NCBI RefSeq assembly: GCF_030418165.1
Contig: NZ_JAUHTQ010000005.1
Span: forward strand, 174,832 to 238,831
Direction: 5' to 3'
DNA length: 64,000 nucleotides
DNA from: Ureibacillus aquaedulcis
GTDB lineage: Bacteria > Bacillota > Bacilli > Bacillales_A > Planococcaceae
Shown here: positions 26,251 to 35,839 of the stretch, in pieces
How positions within the stretch are numbered: the stretch's first letter is position 1
How the letters are laid out: each line of letters begins with the position of its first letter
Notes under the pieces: model-generated
The model's database searches: none
Seen by the model: the letters and a program-made list of their open reading frames with translations, nothing else
Told to the model about the DNA's origin: nothing
Translations under genes and position numbers: made by a program

Positions 26251-27507
26251 ATGAACGATGTTATTGTAATTGGTGGAGGTCCCTCCGGATTAATGGCAGC
26301 AATTGCAGCTGCAGAACAAAAGAAAAAAGTCGTGTTAATTGAAAAAGGGAATAAGCTCGGGAAAAAACTAGCGATTTCAGGTGGTGGCAGATGTAATGTT
26401 ACGAATCGATTAGCTGTTGATGAAATCATTAAGCATATACCGGGAAATGGCCGTTTCTTATATAGCCCATTTACCGTTTATAACAACGAAAATATAATCG
26501 AATTCTTTGAAGGGCTAGGTGTAGCATTAAAAGAAGAGGATCATGGCCGAATGTTCCCTGTTTCGAACCGTGCTTCCGATGTTGTAGAGGCATTGGTAAA
26601 AGAGCTAAAACGCCTTCATGTTGAAATCCGGCTTCAAACAGCTGTGGCTAAACTATTGATGGATGACGAAAAAATATTAGGCGTACGCCTATCCGATGGC
26701 ACCGAGATTTTGGCTAAAGCAGTTGTTGTGGCTGTGGGAGGAAAAGCTGTACCTCAAACCGGTTCGACTGGAGATGGCTACCCATGGGCAGAGCGTGCCG
26801 GTCATACTGTAACCGAGCTTTATCCGACAGAAGTACCAGTTACATCTAAAGAGCCTTTCATTCAATCCAGGGAGTTACAAGGGCTTGCATTACGTGATGT
26901 GGGCGTCTCCGTACTGAATAAAAAAGGAAAAGCGATTATCACACATCAAATGGACATGCTCTTTACCCACTTTGGTGTAAGCGGACCTGCCGTATTGCGG
27001 TGCAGCCAGTTTGTTGTTAAAGAACGCAAAAAAAATGGCGGTGCACCGGTTGCGCTGCGAATTCAAACATTAACCGAATTCAACGAAGAAACATGCTTGC
27101 AATATTTAAACAAACTACTAAAAGAGGATCCGAAAAAAGCAGTAAAAAATGTATGGAAATCCGTTGCTTCCGAAAGATGGCTCCTATTTTTAATGGAGCG
27201 TGCCGGCATCGATCCTTCAACTACAGCAGCTGAACTTTCACAAGAAAAAATTCGGCAATTAGCACGCGAACTGGTGAGTTTTACAATGGATGTCCACGGT
27301 ACATTACCGCTGGAAAAAGCTTTCGTTACGGGTGGAGGAGTGTCGGTCAAAGAGATTGAACCTAAAACAATGGCTTCAAAAATGAAAACTGGTTTATTCT
27401 TCTGTGGCGAAATATTGGATATTCATGGATATACCGGAGGCTACAATATCACAAGTGCGCTTGTAACAGGCCGAATCGCCGGCATGAGTGCAGGTGCGAT
27501 GGATTAA
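26251..27507 (+). CDS. ytfP: flavoprotein oxidoreductase YtfP (HI0933/BaiN-like)
   Basis: 418-residue FAD-binding protein of the HI0933-like family. N-terminal dinucleotide fold [20 protein letters not shown], then [18 protein letters not shown] (family signature), [19 protein letters not shown] and a C-terminal [20 protein letters not shown]. Related enzymes act on unsaturated steroids or fatty acids, but the substrate here is not known. Start ATG at 26251 after a purine-rich GAAAGTGAG. A -10-like TATAAT is at 26181-26186. Single gene with its own terminator. Confidence 0.9.
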   Translation: MNDVIVIGGGPSGLMAAIAAAEQKKKVVLIEKGNKLGKKLAISGGGRCNVTNRLAVDEIIKHIPGNGRFLYSPFTVYNNENIIEFFEGLGVALKEEDHGRMFPVSNRASDVVEALVKELKRLHVEIRLQTAVAKLLMDDEKILGVRLSDGTEILAKAVVVAVGGKAVPQTGSTGDGYPWAERAGHTVTELYPTEVPVTSKEPFIQSRELQGLALRDVGVSVLNKKGKAIITHQMDMLFTHFGVSGPAVLRCSQFVVKERKKNGGAPVALRIQTLTEFNEETCLQYLNKLLKEDPKKAVKNVWKSVASERWLLFLMERAGIDPSTTAAELSQEKIRQLARELVSFTMDVHGTLPLEKAFVTGGGVSVKEIEPKTMASKMKTGLFFCGEILDIHGYTGGYNITSALVTGRIAGMSAGAMD

Positions 27508-27522
27508 TTTCCATGAAAATTT

Positions 27523-27572
27523 AAGAGCGAGAGTGACTACCTATGGCTATTGGGTAGTTGCTCTTTTTTTTG
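27523..27572 (+). terminator. terminator after ytfP
   Basis: AAGAGC..CTACC-loop-GGTAG..GCTCTT two-part stem followed by TTTTTTTT. Confidence 0.88.
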
Positions 27573-27610
27573 TTTGTATGGAGACGGAGACACTTCCTCA
27601 CCCCTGCTCC

Positions 27611-27650
27611 TTTTATTTGTCCTATTAGAGCTTGGTAAGTGACACTTTCG
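27611..27650. repeat. possible lone degenerate copy of the 51-bp hairpin unit
   Basis: TGTCCTATTAGAGC..TGACACTTTCGC resembles the 4.6-kb unit TGTCCAATAGAGC..TGGACAATTTCGC. By-eye similarity only. Confidence 0.3.
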
Positions 27651-27720
27651 CTAACAATCTTCACATTTTGAAACCATTAAAATAAAGTGCTAACCCCTTA
27701 AAGATTGATTTAGCCTTTTC

Positions 27721-28320
27721 TTAACCAATATCCAAAAAAAACTTCTCGCGTTCCTCTTCATTCGTGCGAAACTTCTCCTCTAATAATTCTTGCAGCAATA
27801 AGTATTTTCGTTCTTCATCATTGACTAACAGCTTAATTTTTTCCCTTGCAGCCGATAGAAAGTCCAAATAGGCTTCATACCCATCGTCAAAAAAGTTATT
27901 TAAGTCTTGCTTGATCTGCTTGGCCAACAATGGACTTGCTCCTTCAGTAGAAATAGCAATTTTCAGCTTTCCTCGATTTAAATAGGCCATATTATAAAAA
28001 TCGCTATCAACCGGAGAATCTACAATATTGACTAGCTGATTTTCTAGACAGCTCTCCCCGACCATAGCATTTACATCACGATTATTTGTGGCGGCAATGA
28101 CAAGAAAGGCACCTTTAGTATCCGCTGCTTCAAAGGAGCGTTTCAACCACCTAATTTCCCCATTGACAAAATATGTATAGAGTGTAGGAGTAATAGTAGG
28201 ACTTACAACAACAATTTGTGCATTTTGCCTTAAGAGCATTTTCATTTTTTTAGTCGCCACTTCCCCGCCACCCACAATCAGTACGCGTTTATTGTTTAAG
28301 TTCATTATAATCGGGTACAT
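27721..28320 (-). CDS. sirC: precorrin-2 dehydrogenase SirC (siroheme synthesis)
   Basis: NAD-dependent oxidation of precorrin-2 to sirohydrochlorin. 199 residues. N-terminal Rossmann motif RVLIVGGGEVATKKMKMLL, then IAATNNRDVN and VDSPVDSDFYNMAYLNRGKLKIAISTEGASPLLAKQIKQ, typical of SirC/YlnF/Met8 N-domains. No fused chelatase or methyltransferase domain; those are encoded separately upstream (sirB, cobA). Start ATG at 28320, 7 bases after GGGAGG. Last gene of the operon, 142 bases after the cysI stop. Confidence 0.93.
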   Translation of the reverse strand: MYPIIMNLNNKRVLIVGGGEVATKKMKMLLRQNAQIVVVSPTITPTLYTYFVNGEIRWLKRSFEAADTKGAFLVIAATNNRDVNAMVGESCLENQLVNIVDSPVDSDFYNMAYLNRGKLKIAISTEGASPLLAKQIKQDLNNFFDDGYEAYLDFLSAAREKIKLLVNDEERKYLLLQELLEEKFRTNEEEREKFFLDIG

Positions 28321-28462
28321 CCATATTCCTCCCATCACTATAAATTCAACTCGACCAATTACCTTAGTTGATGTCTCTATTCAAATTTTCACATGGAAAC
28401 CAAAACTGTCCGAGCTGCAAAATAAAGGCTGTACCGAAATACAACCTTTTCTCAAATTCTAC

Positions 28463-30184
28463 CTAAGTTTGGTTATGGAAATGGCGGCCATCCGTTACTG
28501 CTTCAACGTAGCCGGCACGGATTACAAAGTCACCAAAGTATTCATTATCCATACGTTCTTTTGCATAGTGTTCAATAATTGGTCGAAGAGTTGACAAGAT
28601 TTCTTCTTCCCCAATGTTTTCTTTATAAATTTTATTTAATCGAGTACCTGCATGACTGGCTCCTAAATAGAAATTGTATTTACCCGGTCCTTTACCGATA
28701 AATCCAATTTCCCCCATAGCTGCACGGGAGCAGCCGTTTGGACAGCCCGACATACGGATTGTAATTTCTTGGTTATGAAGGCCATTATCATCGAGAATAC
28801 CTTCAATTTTTTCAATTAATGAGGGTAAATAACGTTCTGCTTCAGCCATTGCCAGGCCACAAGTCGGCAATGCTACACAAGCAATCGAGTTGCGGCGTAA
28901 TGCTGAATAATTATCACTATCAGTTAATTGGTATTTTTCTATAATTTCACTAATTGCTTCTTTGTCTTGGGCTTCGACGTTAGCAATAACAACATTTTGA
29001 TTTCCGGTGAAACGGAATTCCCCTTTATGGATTTCCGCTATTTCACGTAATGCGGTTTTCAATGGATAGTTGTCAAAGTCACGTACACGGCCATTCTGGA
29101 TAAATAGCGTGAAATGGTAGTTCCCATCATCCCCTCTTCTCCATCCGTAACGATCCCCTGTATGTTCAAAGTTGAATGGTTTCACTTTTTCAAATGTATA
29201 CCCTAGACGTGACTCTACCTCTTCTTTTACTTTTTCCAACCCTAAGCGATCGACTGTGTATTTGAAACGCGCATACTTACGGACGGAACGATCTCCATAG
29301 TCACGTTGTACCGTCATGATTTTCTCGCACACGTCAACAATCCTATCCTTCGATACATACCCGATCAGGCGACTTAATTGCGGATAAGTTGCAGTATCTC
29401 CATGGGTCATCCCCATGCCGCCGCCAATTGCAACATTAAAACCTACTAATTGATTGTTTTCCAGCACAGCAATTAACCCGATATCCTGGGAAAATACATC
29501 AACATCGTTAGCTGGCGGGATAGCAATGCCGATTTTAAATTTACGCGGCAAGTAGAGTGAACCATAAATCGGTTCCTGTTCTTCCTGTGTATCAATTACT
29601 TTTTCTTTATCCAACCAAATCTCGTAGTAAGCATTCGTCCGAGGCAATAAATGCTCGCTGATTTTAGTTGACCACTCAAGAATCTCCTGATGCAGCTGCG
29701 ATTGATAAGGATTCGCATTACACATCACATTTCGGTTTACGTCTCCACAGGCAGCGATTGTATCAAATAAAACACTATTCAATTCTTGCATATGTTTTTT
29801 CATATTCCACTTTAAAATACCATGAAATTGTATTGTTTGACGTGTAGTTATTTTAAATGATTGATTTCCATATTTCTCCGCAAGTTCATCCATTTTGAGC
29901 CATTGCCCTGCAGTAGCGACACCACCCGGCATTCGAAGACGAACCATAAATTGGTAAGCAGGTTCCAACTTCTTATGTTCTCGTTCCAAGCGAACATCCC
30001 GGTCATCTTGTAGATAGCTACCGTGGAACTTCATTAAACGATTATCCCAATCCGAAATGCCTGAGCTAAGTTCATCCTCCATAGATTCAACAAGAGTGCC
30101 GCGCAGGTAATTACTTTCTGCTTTTATTTCCTCCACATCACTTGGTTTACCTTCTTGAGGCGGTAACACAATCTTTCGTCCCAT
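28463..30184 (-). CDS. cysI: sulfite reductase hemoprotein beta subunit
   Basis: Siroheme/[4Fe-4S] subunit reducing sulfite to sulfide with six electrons from CysJ. 573 residues from the ATG at 30184 (AAGGGGGAAG upstream). Two sulfite-reductase half-repeats are visible: [20 protein letters not shown] and [11 protein letters not shown] in the first, with the cluster cysteines [11 protein letters not shown] and [22 protein letters not shown] near residues 435-490. It follows cysJ by 13 bases. Both subunits together make the NADPH sulfite reductase; siroheme comes from the other operon genes. Confidence 0.97.
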   Translation of the reverse strand: MGRKIVLPPQEGKPSDVEEIKAESNYLRGTLVESMEDELSSGISDWDNRLMKFHGSYLQDDRDVRLEREHKKLEPAYQFMVRLRMPGGVATAGQWLKMDELAEKYGNQSFKITTRQTIQFHGILKWNMKKHMQELNSVLFDTIAACGDVNRNVMCNANPYQSQLHQEILEWSTKISEHLLPRTNAYYEIWLDKEKVIDTQEEQEPIYGSLYLPRKFKIGIAIPPANDVDVFSQDIGLIAVLENNQLVGFNVAIGGGMGMTHGDTATYPQLSRLIGYVSKDRIVDVCEKIMTVQRDYGDRSVRKYARFKYTVDRLGLEKVKEEVESRLGYTFEKVKPFNFEHTGDRYGWRRGDDGNYHFTLFIQNGRVRDFDNYPLKTALREIAEIHKGEFRFTGNQNVVIANVEAQDKEAISEIIEKYQLTDSDNYSALRRNSIACVALPTCGLAMAEAERYLPSLIEKIEGILDDNGLHNQEITIRMSGCPNGCSRAAMGEIGFIGKGPGKYNFYLGASHAGTRLNKIYKENIGEEEILSTLRPIIEHYAKERMDNEYFGDFVIRAGYVEAVTDGRHFHNQT

Positions 30185-30197
30185 TCGTACTTCCCCC

Positions 30198-32027
30198 TTA
30201 ATATACATCTCGTTGGTAGCGTTTTTGTTTACGTAGTTCTTCAAGATATGCTTTTGCATCTTCTTCTGTTTTGTTTCCTTGTTCTGCAATGATATCCAGC
30301 AAAGTATTTTGAACGTCAGCTGCCATATGATCCTTATCTCCACATACGTAGAGAGTCGCACCTTGTTCCAGCCATTCGAAAATCTCGGATGCATGCTTTT
30401 GCATTTTATGTTGCACGTAGACTTTTTCTGCCTTATCCCGGGAAAAGGCTACATCCAGTTTTGTTAAAACTCCGGACTTCAGCCAGCTTTGCCACTCTGT
30501 TTGATATAAAAAGTCTGTTACGAAATGCTGATCTCCAAAGAATAGCCAGTTCCTACCTTCTGCACCACGCTCTTCTCGCTCTTGAATAAAGGAACGGAAT
30601 GGCGCAACACCGGTACCAGGACCAACCATGATGATTGGTTTGTCATCTGACGGTAATTTGAAATTCGGATTATGTTGAATATAAACCCTTGCAGTATCGC
30701 CAATTTCCAAATTGTCCGCAACGTGTGTGGAGCAAACACCCAATCGTTCACGACCGTCTACTTCATAACGAACGGCACCAACCGTGATATGGACCTCGTC
30801 CGGGTATGCCGCTAGACTACTGGAAATTGAATATTGCCGAGCCGGGATTTTTCTTAGGCTAGCGACAAACCTTTGTTCGTCCCAACTGAATGGAGCGAAT
30901 TTTCCGACAACATCCAATATATCCCGGCCATGTGTATAGCTTTTAAAAGCTTCACGGTCTGCAAGTAAAGCATGAAATTCTTCACTCAAAGTAAATTCAC
31001 CAATTTTTTGCATGACTGGCTTAGAAAGCACCGTAATTTCAAGTAAATTTGTCAAAGCATCTTTCAACGTTACTTCTTCGCCTTCCACATTTACTGATTT
31101 TTCGGGATTGAAGCCTAGGGCAGTAATCAATGAATTAACTAGACTTTCATTATTTGTTGGATAGATAGCAAGACTATCACCTGGCTCAAATGTAATTCCC
31201 GAGTTTTCCAAAGACAATTCTAGATGAATTGTTTCTTTATTGGAGCCTGCAGCATTTAAGTTTATTTTTTCCAATATCTCCGCGTTGTATGGATTTTTAC
31301 GAGAGTAGAGGACTGAAGATTCTAGGACAGTAGGGGCAGCTTCTTGTATTGTTTGCCCACTTACCGCACCTTGCTGTAATTTCAACTTGACAGAATCAAA
31401 CCATTTAGCTGCTGGTTCATCATAATCAAGATCGCAATCAACACGGTCTACTAATCTTTTAGCACCCAGCTCTTCCAGCCTTTCATCGAAATCAGCCCCT
31501 GTTTTGCAGAAGAATTCATACGAACTATCACCTAATGAAAGTACTGCGAATTTAACATGATCTAATTTCGGAGCTCTTTTTCCGTGAAGAAAACTATGGA
31601 ATGAAATGGCATTATCCGGTGGCTCTCCCTCACCATGAGTACTTGCGATAACAAGTAAGTGGTCCAATTTTTTTAAGGCATTAGTTTTGAAATCATTCAT
31701 GGAAATAACGTTCACTTCAAAACCGTTGCTTTGCAATTGTTCGCCATATTGTTTGGCAAGCCTTCCCGCATTGCCCGTTTGCGTGGCATACAATATGGTA
31801 ATATGTTTTGCTGTTGCAGCTTCAAATGTGGTTGGTAATACTGCAACCTCCGTGGAAGGATGCTCGCTTACCAATGACGGAGTGGCAACTTGCGCTCCTA
31901 TTGAAGCAGTTGCACTTAAATAACCCGTTAACCATACTTTTTGGTTTTGAGTTAATGTTGCAAAAACTTCATTTAATTGTTGGACTTGCTGTTCGTTAAA
32001 GGGGCTATTGGTTACTTCTAAATACAC
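30198..32027 (-). CDS. cysJ: sulfite reductase [NADPH] flavoprotein alpha subunit
   Basis: Diflavin reductase passing electrons NADPH to FAD to FMN to CysI. 609 residues: flavodoxin domain with [16 protein letters not shown] and [15 protein letters not shown] domain with [20 protein letters not shown] and GVCSTHVAD, and NADPH domain with [25 protein letters not shown] and [13 protein letters not shown]. The C-terminus KRYQRDVY is typical. The start is GTG at 32027, 8 bases after AAGAGGTG. Follows yezD by 24 bases in the cobA-sirB-yezD-cysJ-cysI-sirC operon. Confidence 0.97.
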   Translation of the reverse strand: MYLEVTNSPFNEQQVQQLNEVFATLTQNQKVWLTGYLSATASIGAQVATPSLVSEHPSTEVAVLPTTFEAATAKHITILYATQTGNAGRLAKQYGEQLQSNGFEVNVISMNDFKTNALKKLDHLLVIASTHGEGEPPDNAISFHSFLHGKRAPKLDHVKFAVLSLGDSSYEFFCKTGADFDERLEELGAKRLVDRVDCDLDYDEPAAKWFDSVKLKLQQGAVSGQTIQEAAPTVLESSVLYSRKNPYNAEILEKINLNAAGSNKETIHLELSLENSGITFEPGDSLAIYPTNNESLVNSLITALGFNPEKSVNVEGEEVTLKDALTNLLEITVLSKPVMQKIGEFTLSEEFHALLADREAFKSYTHGRDILDVVGKFAPFSWDEQRFVASLRKIPARQYSISSSLAAYPDEVHITVGAVRYEVDGRERLGVCSTHVADNLEIGDTARVYIQHNPNFKLPSDDKPIIMVGPGTGVAPFRSFIQEREERGAEGRNWLFFGDQHFVTDFLYQTEWQSWLKSGVLTKLDVAFSRDKAEKVYVQHKMQKHASEIFEWLEQGATLYVCGDKDHMAADVQNTLLDIIAEQGNKTEEDAKAYLEELRKQKRYQRDVY

Positions 32028-32051
32028 TTTGTCTACACCTCTTCGCCTAAA

Positions 32052-32198
32052 TTATCTTAACCGAATCTTTTCATTCTTTTCGATTTGTACAATAATGTTA
32101 TCTTGTACGATTAAAGTAATTGAGCCATAGTTCATGGAACTCATCATTTTTTTGAGATTTTCGACTGCCTTTTCGAAATTTGCTTGTTTTTTATCCAT
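32052..32198 (-). CDS. yezD: YezD-family (DUF2292) small protein
   Basis: 48-residue protein, MDKKQANFEKAVENLKKMMS then SMNYGSITLIVQDNIIVQIE and a basic tail ending RLR. It matches the DUF2292/YezD pattern (NYGSITL.VQD..IVQIEK). Such small proteins recur beside sulfate/sulfite assimilation genes, and this one lies between sirB and cysJ. The ATG at 32198 overlaps the sirB stop by 8 bases (ATGGATAA), so translation is coupled; the sirB end supplies the ribosome site. Function unknown; proximity suggests a regulatory or accessory role in sulfite reduction. Confidence 0.85.
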   Translation of the reverse strand: MDKKQANFEKAVENLKKMMSSMNYGSITLIVQDNIIVQIEKNEKIRLR

Positions 32199-32949
32199 TC
32201 GGAACACTCTCCCTATACGAATATAACGTTTCTTTCACTCGTTCTATCAACACCTGGCGGACATTTTCGTCATACCCTAAGCACTCACAAAGGACTACCT
32301 CATCATCTGGAAACCCAAAGCTCGCCATTTTCTTCTGAATCCCAATTTTTAAAAGACCCGTAAATAAAAGATATGGAACTACAAAGACCGAATTTCTGCG
32401 ATTGTTCTGTAATTGCTTTAATGTATTTTCAAATAAAGGCCCATTGCCGTATAGAAAACAAATATCTACATTTGCGTAGTTATTTAATCGTTTAAGCTGA
32501 TCTGCTATTTGTTGAAAGTCAAACTGAACTCTTTCATCACTGCTTCCACGACCGATTAATAAAACATCAATCTCTTCGTTTGGCTTTGTGCTTTTTTGCT
32601 TCACGCGATCTTGTAAACTATTAAACAATTTTTTATGAATGCCAAAAGGTTTACCGTACGTAAATGAAACGTTTGGATAAAGTTGTTTCGCTTTATGAAT
32701 TTCATGGGGAATATCATGGTTGGCATGATTTGCTGTTAACAAAAGAATAGGAATGACGGCAATTTCTGTTGCACCCTTTGCAACGCATGCTGCAACACCT
32801 TCTACAATGGATGGCTCCGCTAGCTCAAGGAAACAAATCTCCTGTACCTCGACATCAATTTGTGATTTTACTTTTTCAATAAATTGTCTCGCTTCTTCCA
32901 CTCCAGCTTTTACACGGCTCCCATGTGCAACATATAATACTGCCTGCAT
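32191..32949 (-). CDS. sirB: sirohydrochlorin ferrochelatase SirB (CbiX family)
   Basis: 252-residue CbiX/SirB-type chelatase inserting Fe2+ into sirohydrochlorin to give siroheme. N-terminal VLYVAHGSRVKAGVEEAR (AHGSR metal-site motif), IPILLLTANHANHDIPHEI (second histidine cluster), then the duplicated half-domain with VLLIGRGSSDERVQFDF and VPYLLFTGLLKIGIQKKM. Length agrees with B. subtilis SirB (about 260). Cobalt chelation is the main alternative, but the neighbours argue for siroheme. Start ATG at 32949, 15 bases after cobA; its end overlaps yezD by 8 bases. Confidence 0.94.
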   Translation of the reverse strand: MQAVLYVAHGSRVKAGVEEARQFIEKVKSQIDVEVQEICFLELAEPSIVEGVAACVAKGATEIAVIPILLLTANHANHDIPHEIHKAKQLYPNVSFTYGKPFGIHKKLFNSLQDRVKQKSTKPNEEIDVLLIGRGSSDERVQFDFQQIADQLKRLNNYANVDICFLYGNGPLFENTLKQLQNNRRNSVFVVPYLLFTGLLKIGIQKKMASFGFPDDEVVLCECLGYDENVRQVLIERVKETLYSYRESVPNG

Positions 32950-32964
32950 TCGATTCCCTTCTTT

Positions 32965-33735
32965 CTAAACTGAAATTTCCTGTAAACCGTTTGTTGTTTT
33001 TTCAAACCAAGCAATTTTTTCACGCATTTTAACTACTTCACCAACAAGAATCATGCTTGGATTTTCGATTTTCTCGTTTCTTGCTATGTCTACTATTGTT
33101 TCCAAAGTACCTGTAATCGTTCTTTGATGTTCAGTTGTTCCCCAATAAATTAGCGCTACCGGCGTGTTGGGATTACGTTTGTTTTTGATCAGTTGGTCCG
33201 TTATATATGGCAGATTCCGTACCCCCATGTAAATGGCTAAAGTATCAATTGATTCTGCTAAACCCTTCCAGTTAATCGCATCTTCTTTTCCTTCTTGCAT
33301 ATGACCGGTTACAAGAGCAAAACTAGACCCTAAATCACGGTGGGTAACAGGAATTCCTGCATATGCAGGAGCAGCTACCCCGGAAGTGATACCTGGGACA
33401 ATTTCAAAAGGAATACCAGCTTCAACCAGCACTTCCGCTTCTTCTGCACCACGTCCAAATACAAATGGATCGCCGCCTTTTAAACGTGTCACTATCTTCC
33501 CTTTGCGGGCATGTTGAACTAGTAGCCTATGGATGCGATCTTGTATCACTCCATGCAATTTTGGCAATTTACCTACAAAAATAAGCTCGGCATTAGGCTT
33601 CGCGAATTCTAACAGCTCCTTGTTTATTAGCCGATCGTAAAGTATTACGTCAGCTTGTTGGATACACCTTAAACCTTTCACTGTTATTAAATCTACACTT
33701 CCCGGTCCGGCTCCTACTATATATACTTTCCCCAT
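32965..33735 (-). CDS. cobA: uroporphyrinogen-III C-methyltransferase (SUMT)
   Basis: SAM-dependent methyltransferase making precorrin-2 from uroporphyrinogen III. 256 residues from the ATG at 33735, 4 bases after GGGGGAG; an earlier in-frame ATG lacks a ribosome site. Class III fold signatures: VYIVGAGPGSVDLITVKG, RLKGGDPFVFGRGAEEAE, GITSGVAAPAYAGIPVTHRD and TLAIYMGVRNLP. First gene of the siroheme/sulfite-reduction operon, behind a strong promoter and a structured leader of about 215 bases. Confidence 0.96.
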   Translation of the reverse strand: MGKVYIVGAGPGSVDLITVKGLRCIQQADVILYDRLINKELLEFAKPNAELIFVGKLPKLHGVIQDRIHRLLVQHARKGKIVTRLKGGDPFVFGRGAEEAEVLVEAGIPFEIVPGITSGVAAPAYAGIPVTHRDLGSSFALVTGHMQEGKEDAINWKGLAESIDTLAIYMGVRNLPYITDQLIKNKRNPNTPVALIYWGTTEHQRTITGTLETIVDIARNEKIENPSMILVGEVVKMREKIAWFEKTTNGLQEISV

Positions 33736-33739
33736 TACG

Positions 33740-33951
33740 CTCCCCCCGATATGTAGCACAAAATATTACCTTAATATAAACACAACAATTCTTATCGGTC
33801 AACTATGTTTTTGAAGAATATGATTTTTCTGATTTTAGAAACAACATAAAGACCCCAATAACCTATGCTGCAATACCCGGAGGTTCTATTACATCACAAG
33901 TTTATTGAGGCCTCTAGTTTTCTAGTCAGCTCTTTAATTCATAGTAAACTT
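33740..33951 (-). promoter_or_regulatory. structured leader of the cobA operon (unclassified)
   Basis: On the minus strand: a 4-bp hairpin CTAG-AAAA-CTAG; an 11-bp stem GGCCTCAATAA/TTATTGGGGTC (33902-33912 with 33851-33861) holding an inner imperfect stem (ATG..AATA/TATT..CAT) and the loop GAACCTCCGGG; then CCGATA/TATCGG (33793-33798 with 33746-33751) enclosing ATATTA-AGG-TAATAT, whose 3' side abuts the GGGGGAG ribosome site of cobA. No S-box, T-box or other known motif is seen. Confidence 0.5.
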
Positions 33952-33957
33952 ATATAC

Positions 33958-33986
33958 ATAATAAATTTAATGTTTTTATATGTCAA
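33958..33986 (-). promoter_or_regulatory. sigma-A promoter of the cobA operon
   Basis: Read on the minus strand: consensus -35 TTGACA (33981-33986), 17-bp spacer, -10 TATTAT (33958-33963). It implies a start of transcription near 33951. Confidence 0.8.
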
Positions 33987-34096
33987 TCTTCACTTCAAAA
34001 ATTTTTACGGTGTGGTAGCTAACTTGACTAAAAAGATTAAGTTGATAACTCCGCTTAAATCTGATATCCGTGTAGCCTTCTTCCAATTCTTCCATT

Positions 34097-34130
34097 AAAA
34101 AAATGCTTGAAGATTTAAACTTCAAGCATC
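34097..34130 (-). terminator. terminator after the small coiled-coil gene
   Basis: On the minus strand ATGCTTGAAG-TTTAAAT-CTTCAAGCAT is followed by TTTTTTTAATGG. It isolates the cobA promoter from the upstream genes. Confidence 0.9.
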
Positions 34131-34135
34131 CATAA

Positions 34136-34318
34136 TTATCGATCTAGTTCTTGGTAACGTTCCTGATAGCGCCCACCATCAGCTACAGTCGAGTGATATA
34201 GGGCCTTTAGTGCCAAATTCTTCTCTAGACCCATTTCACTTTTGATCCGCTTCAATTCATCATGAAGTTCACGCTCTTCATTTACTAATTTAAGCATTGT
34301 TGATTTTGTATATTTCAT
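34136..34318 (-). CDS. small charged helical protein, unknown
   Basis: 60 residues, highly charged and helical (KLVNEERELHDELKRIKSEM), consistent with a short coiled coil; C-terminal GGRYQERYQELDR. No recognised family. The start ATG at 34318 has AAGGA upstream. It lies 13 bases after the RlmI-type methyltransferase stop and is followed by a strong terminator, so it is probably the second gene of that transcript. Confidence 0.65.
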   Translation of the reverse strand: MKYTKSTMLKLVNEERELHDELKRIKSEMGLEKNLALKALYHSTVADGGRYQERYQELDR

Positions 34319-34331
34319 CTTATCTCAGTCC

Positions 34332-35528
34332 TTATTTAAGTAATTGAATCATACATACTTTTAAATAATTAAATTCAGGATAATCCTCCAAAGTAGCAAA
34401 ATCCTCGGGAAGCTGATGTTGTTCCAGGATTTTATAACGCTTATTTTTTTCTTTAAAAGCTTTATCGATAAAGGTTTTAAACTTTTTCATATTAAAGCTC
34501 GCATTATTTGTAGATGCGATGATTAATCCGTTGGAAGCGGTAATTTCGATTGCATCCTCAATCAGCTTGGGATAATCCTTTGAAGTGCTGAATGTCATTT
34601 TTTTTGTACGGGCAAAGCTTGGTGGATCAAGTACAACAACATCAAATTTCAATTGGTGTCTAGCAGCATAAGAAAAGTAATCAAATACATTCATTACCTT
34701 AATTTGCTGTTGTTCATAATCGATTCCGTTTACGCTAAATTGTTCAATGGTCATAGGCAGGCTTCTTTTGGCAAGGTCAACACTGGTTGTTTCATATGCT
34801 CCTCCCAATGCAGCAGCCACGGAGAAAGCTCCTGTGTATGAAAATGTATTCAGTACGGTTTTTCCTTTGGAATACTTCTCACGCAAGGCCAGCCGAACAT
34901 TTCTTTGATCAAGGAAAATTCCGGTCATGGCACCATCATTTAGATTAACCGCATAGTTCATGCCATTCTCTTTAATAATGAGCGGAAATTGCCCAACTTC
35001 CCCTTCGACATAATCATCCTGCTCCACATATTGGCCATTTGTATCAAAACGCTTTTTCTCGTAAATGCCCCGAAGGTTTGTTGTCTCTTTTAGTGCAGCA
35101 AAAATGGCATCACGGAATGAATAGATTCCCTTGCTGTAGAAGCTAACTAAATAAAAACCATCAAAATAGTCGATTGTTAGTCCCCCGATACCGTCACCTT
35201 CGCCATTAAATACACGAAAGGCAGTCGTATCATCCTGTTTATAAAAATCAACCCGCTTGCTGATGGCTTGCTTAAACTTTTCTTCAAAATAAGCTTCGTC
35301 TATTTCCTTCGATGGGTCATTTGTCAATACCCACCCGATTCCCTTATTTTGTTTGCCATAATAGCCAGTAGCGATATATTTTCGATTAGGGCGAACTATT
35401 TTTAATAGCGTCCCTTCCTCGATTGTTTCATTGGTTGATTCAGCCGCCTCTTTTAAAATTAACGGATAGCCATTTGCGATTTCTGCAACAAATTTTGGTT
35501 TTAGTATTAATTCAACTACGTGATTCAT
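34332..35528 (-). CDS. RlmI-like 23S rRNA cytosine-C5 methyltransferase family
   Basis: 398-residue class I SAM methyltransferase with an N-terminal PUA-like RNA-binding domain (about 1-75) and the RlmI core: FLDQRNVRLAL, VLNTFSYTGAFSVAAALGGA (SAM motif I), TTSVDLAKRSL and VVLDPPSFARTK (catalytic DPPSF). RlmI methylates C1962 of 23S rRNA in E. coli; the same target here is inferred. Start ATG at 35528, 5 bases after AGGATG. Followed by the small coiled-coil gene. Confidence 0.9.
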   Translation of the reverse strand: MNHVVELILKPKFVAEIANGYPLILKEAAESTNETIEEGTLLKIVRPNRKYIATGYYGKQNKGIGWVLTNDPSKEIDEAYFEEKFKQAISKRVDFYKQDDTTAFRVFNGEGDGIGGLTIDYFDGFYLVSFYSKGIYSFRDAIFAALKETTNLRGIYEKKRFDTNGQYVEQDDYVEGEVGQFPLIIKENGMNYAVNLNDGAMTGIFLDQRNVRLALREKYSKGKTVLNTFSYTGAFSVAAALGGAYETTSVDLAKRSLPMTIEQFSVNGIDYEQQQIKVMNVFDYFSYAARHQLKFDVVVLDPPSFARTKKMTFSTSKDYPKLIEDAIEITASNGLIIASTNNASFNMKKFKTFIDKAFKEKNKRYKILEQHQLPEDFATLEDYPEFNYLKVCMIQLLK

Positions 35529-35790
35529 CAAGTCATCCTAACTATATAATTAATTTTTATTAAAATTTCTTATAGAAAATGGTCAAGCTTGTTTATTATG
35601 ACACTATTTTCTTAAAAAAGCGATTATGTTCGTGAAGCAACACAAACTATCATGCTGCGGGATTAAGAATTAAGCTATTTGACTGTATCAATGCAGCTAG
35701 CATCCTGGTTCAATGAGCTATTTTTAAAATCAACCTCTACGATATCTCTACACGCTATTTTTCAGGGTTTCCCTCCTATTATTCCCCATA
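35529..35790. other. gene-free stretch between leuS terminator and methyltransferase gene
   Basis: AT-rich, about 260 bases. It should contain the promoter of the methyltransferase gene; no clear -35/-10 pair, repeat or small gene is seen. Confidence 0.35.
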
Positions 35791-35830
35791 TAAAAAAACA
35801 GAATGCAATCAACGAGATGATCACATTCTG
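35791..35830 (-). terminator. terminator after leuS
   Basis: On the minus strand CAGAATGTGATCA pairs with TTGATTGCATTCTG (minor mismatch), followed by TTTTTTT. Confidence 0.88.
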
Positions 35831-35839
35831 CTTTCAACA

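Noticed and set aside
33740..33951. S-box or T-box in the cobA operon leader
   Set aside because: No GGTGGAGGG/GAAACCCGGCAACC core and no TGGtACCGCG sequence; the stems do not follow either class. Kept as an unclassified leader.
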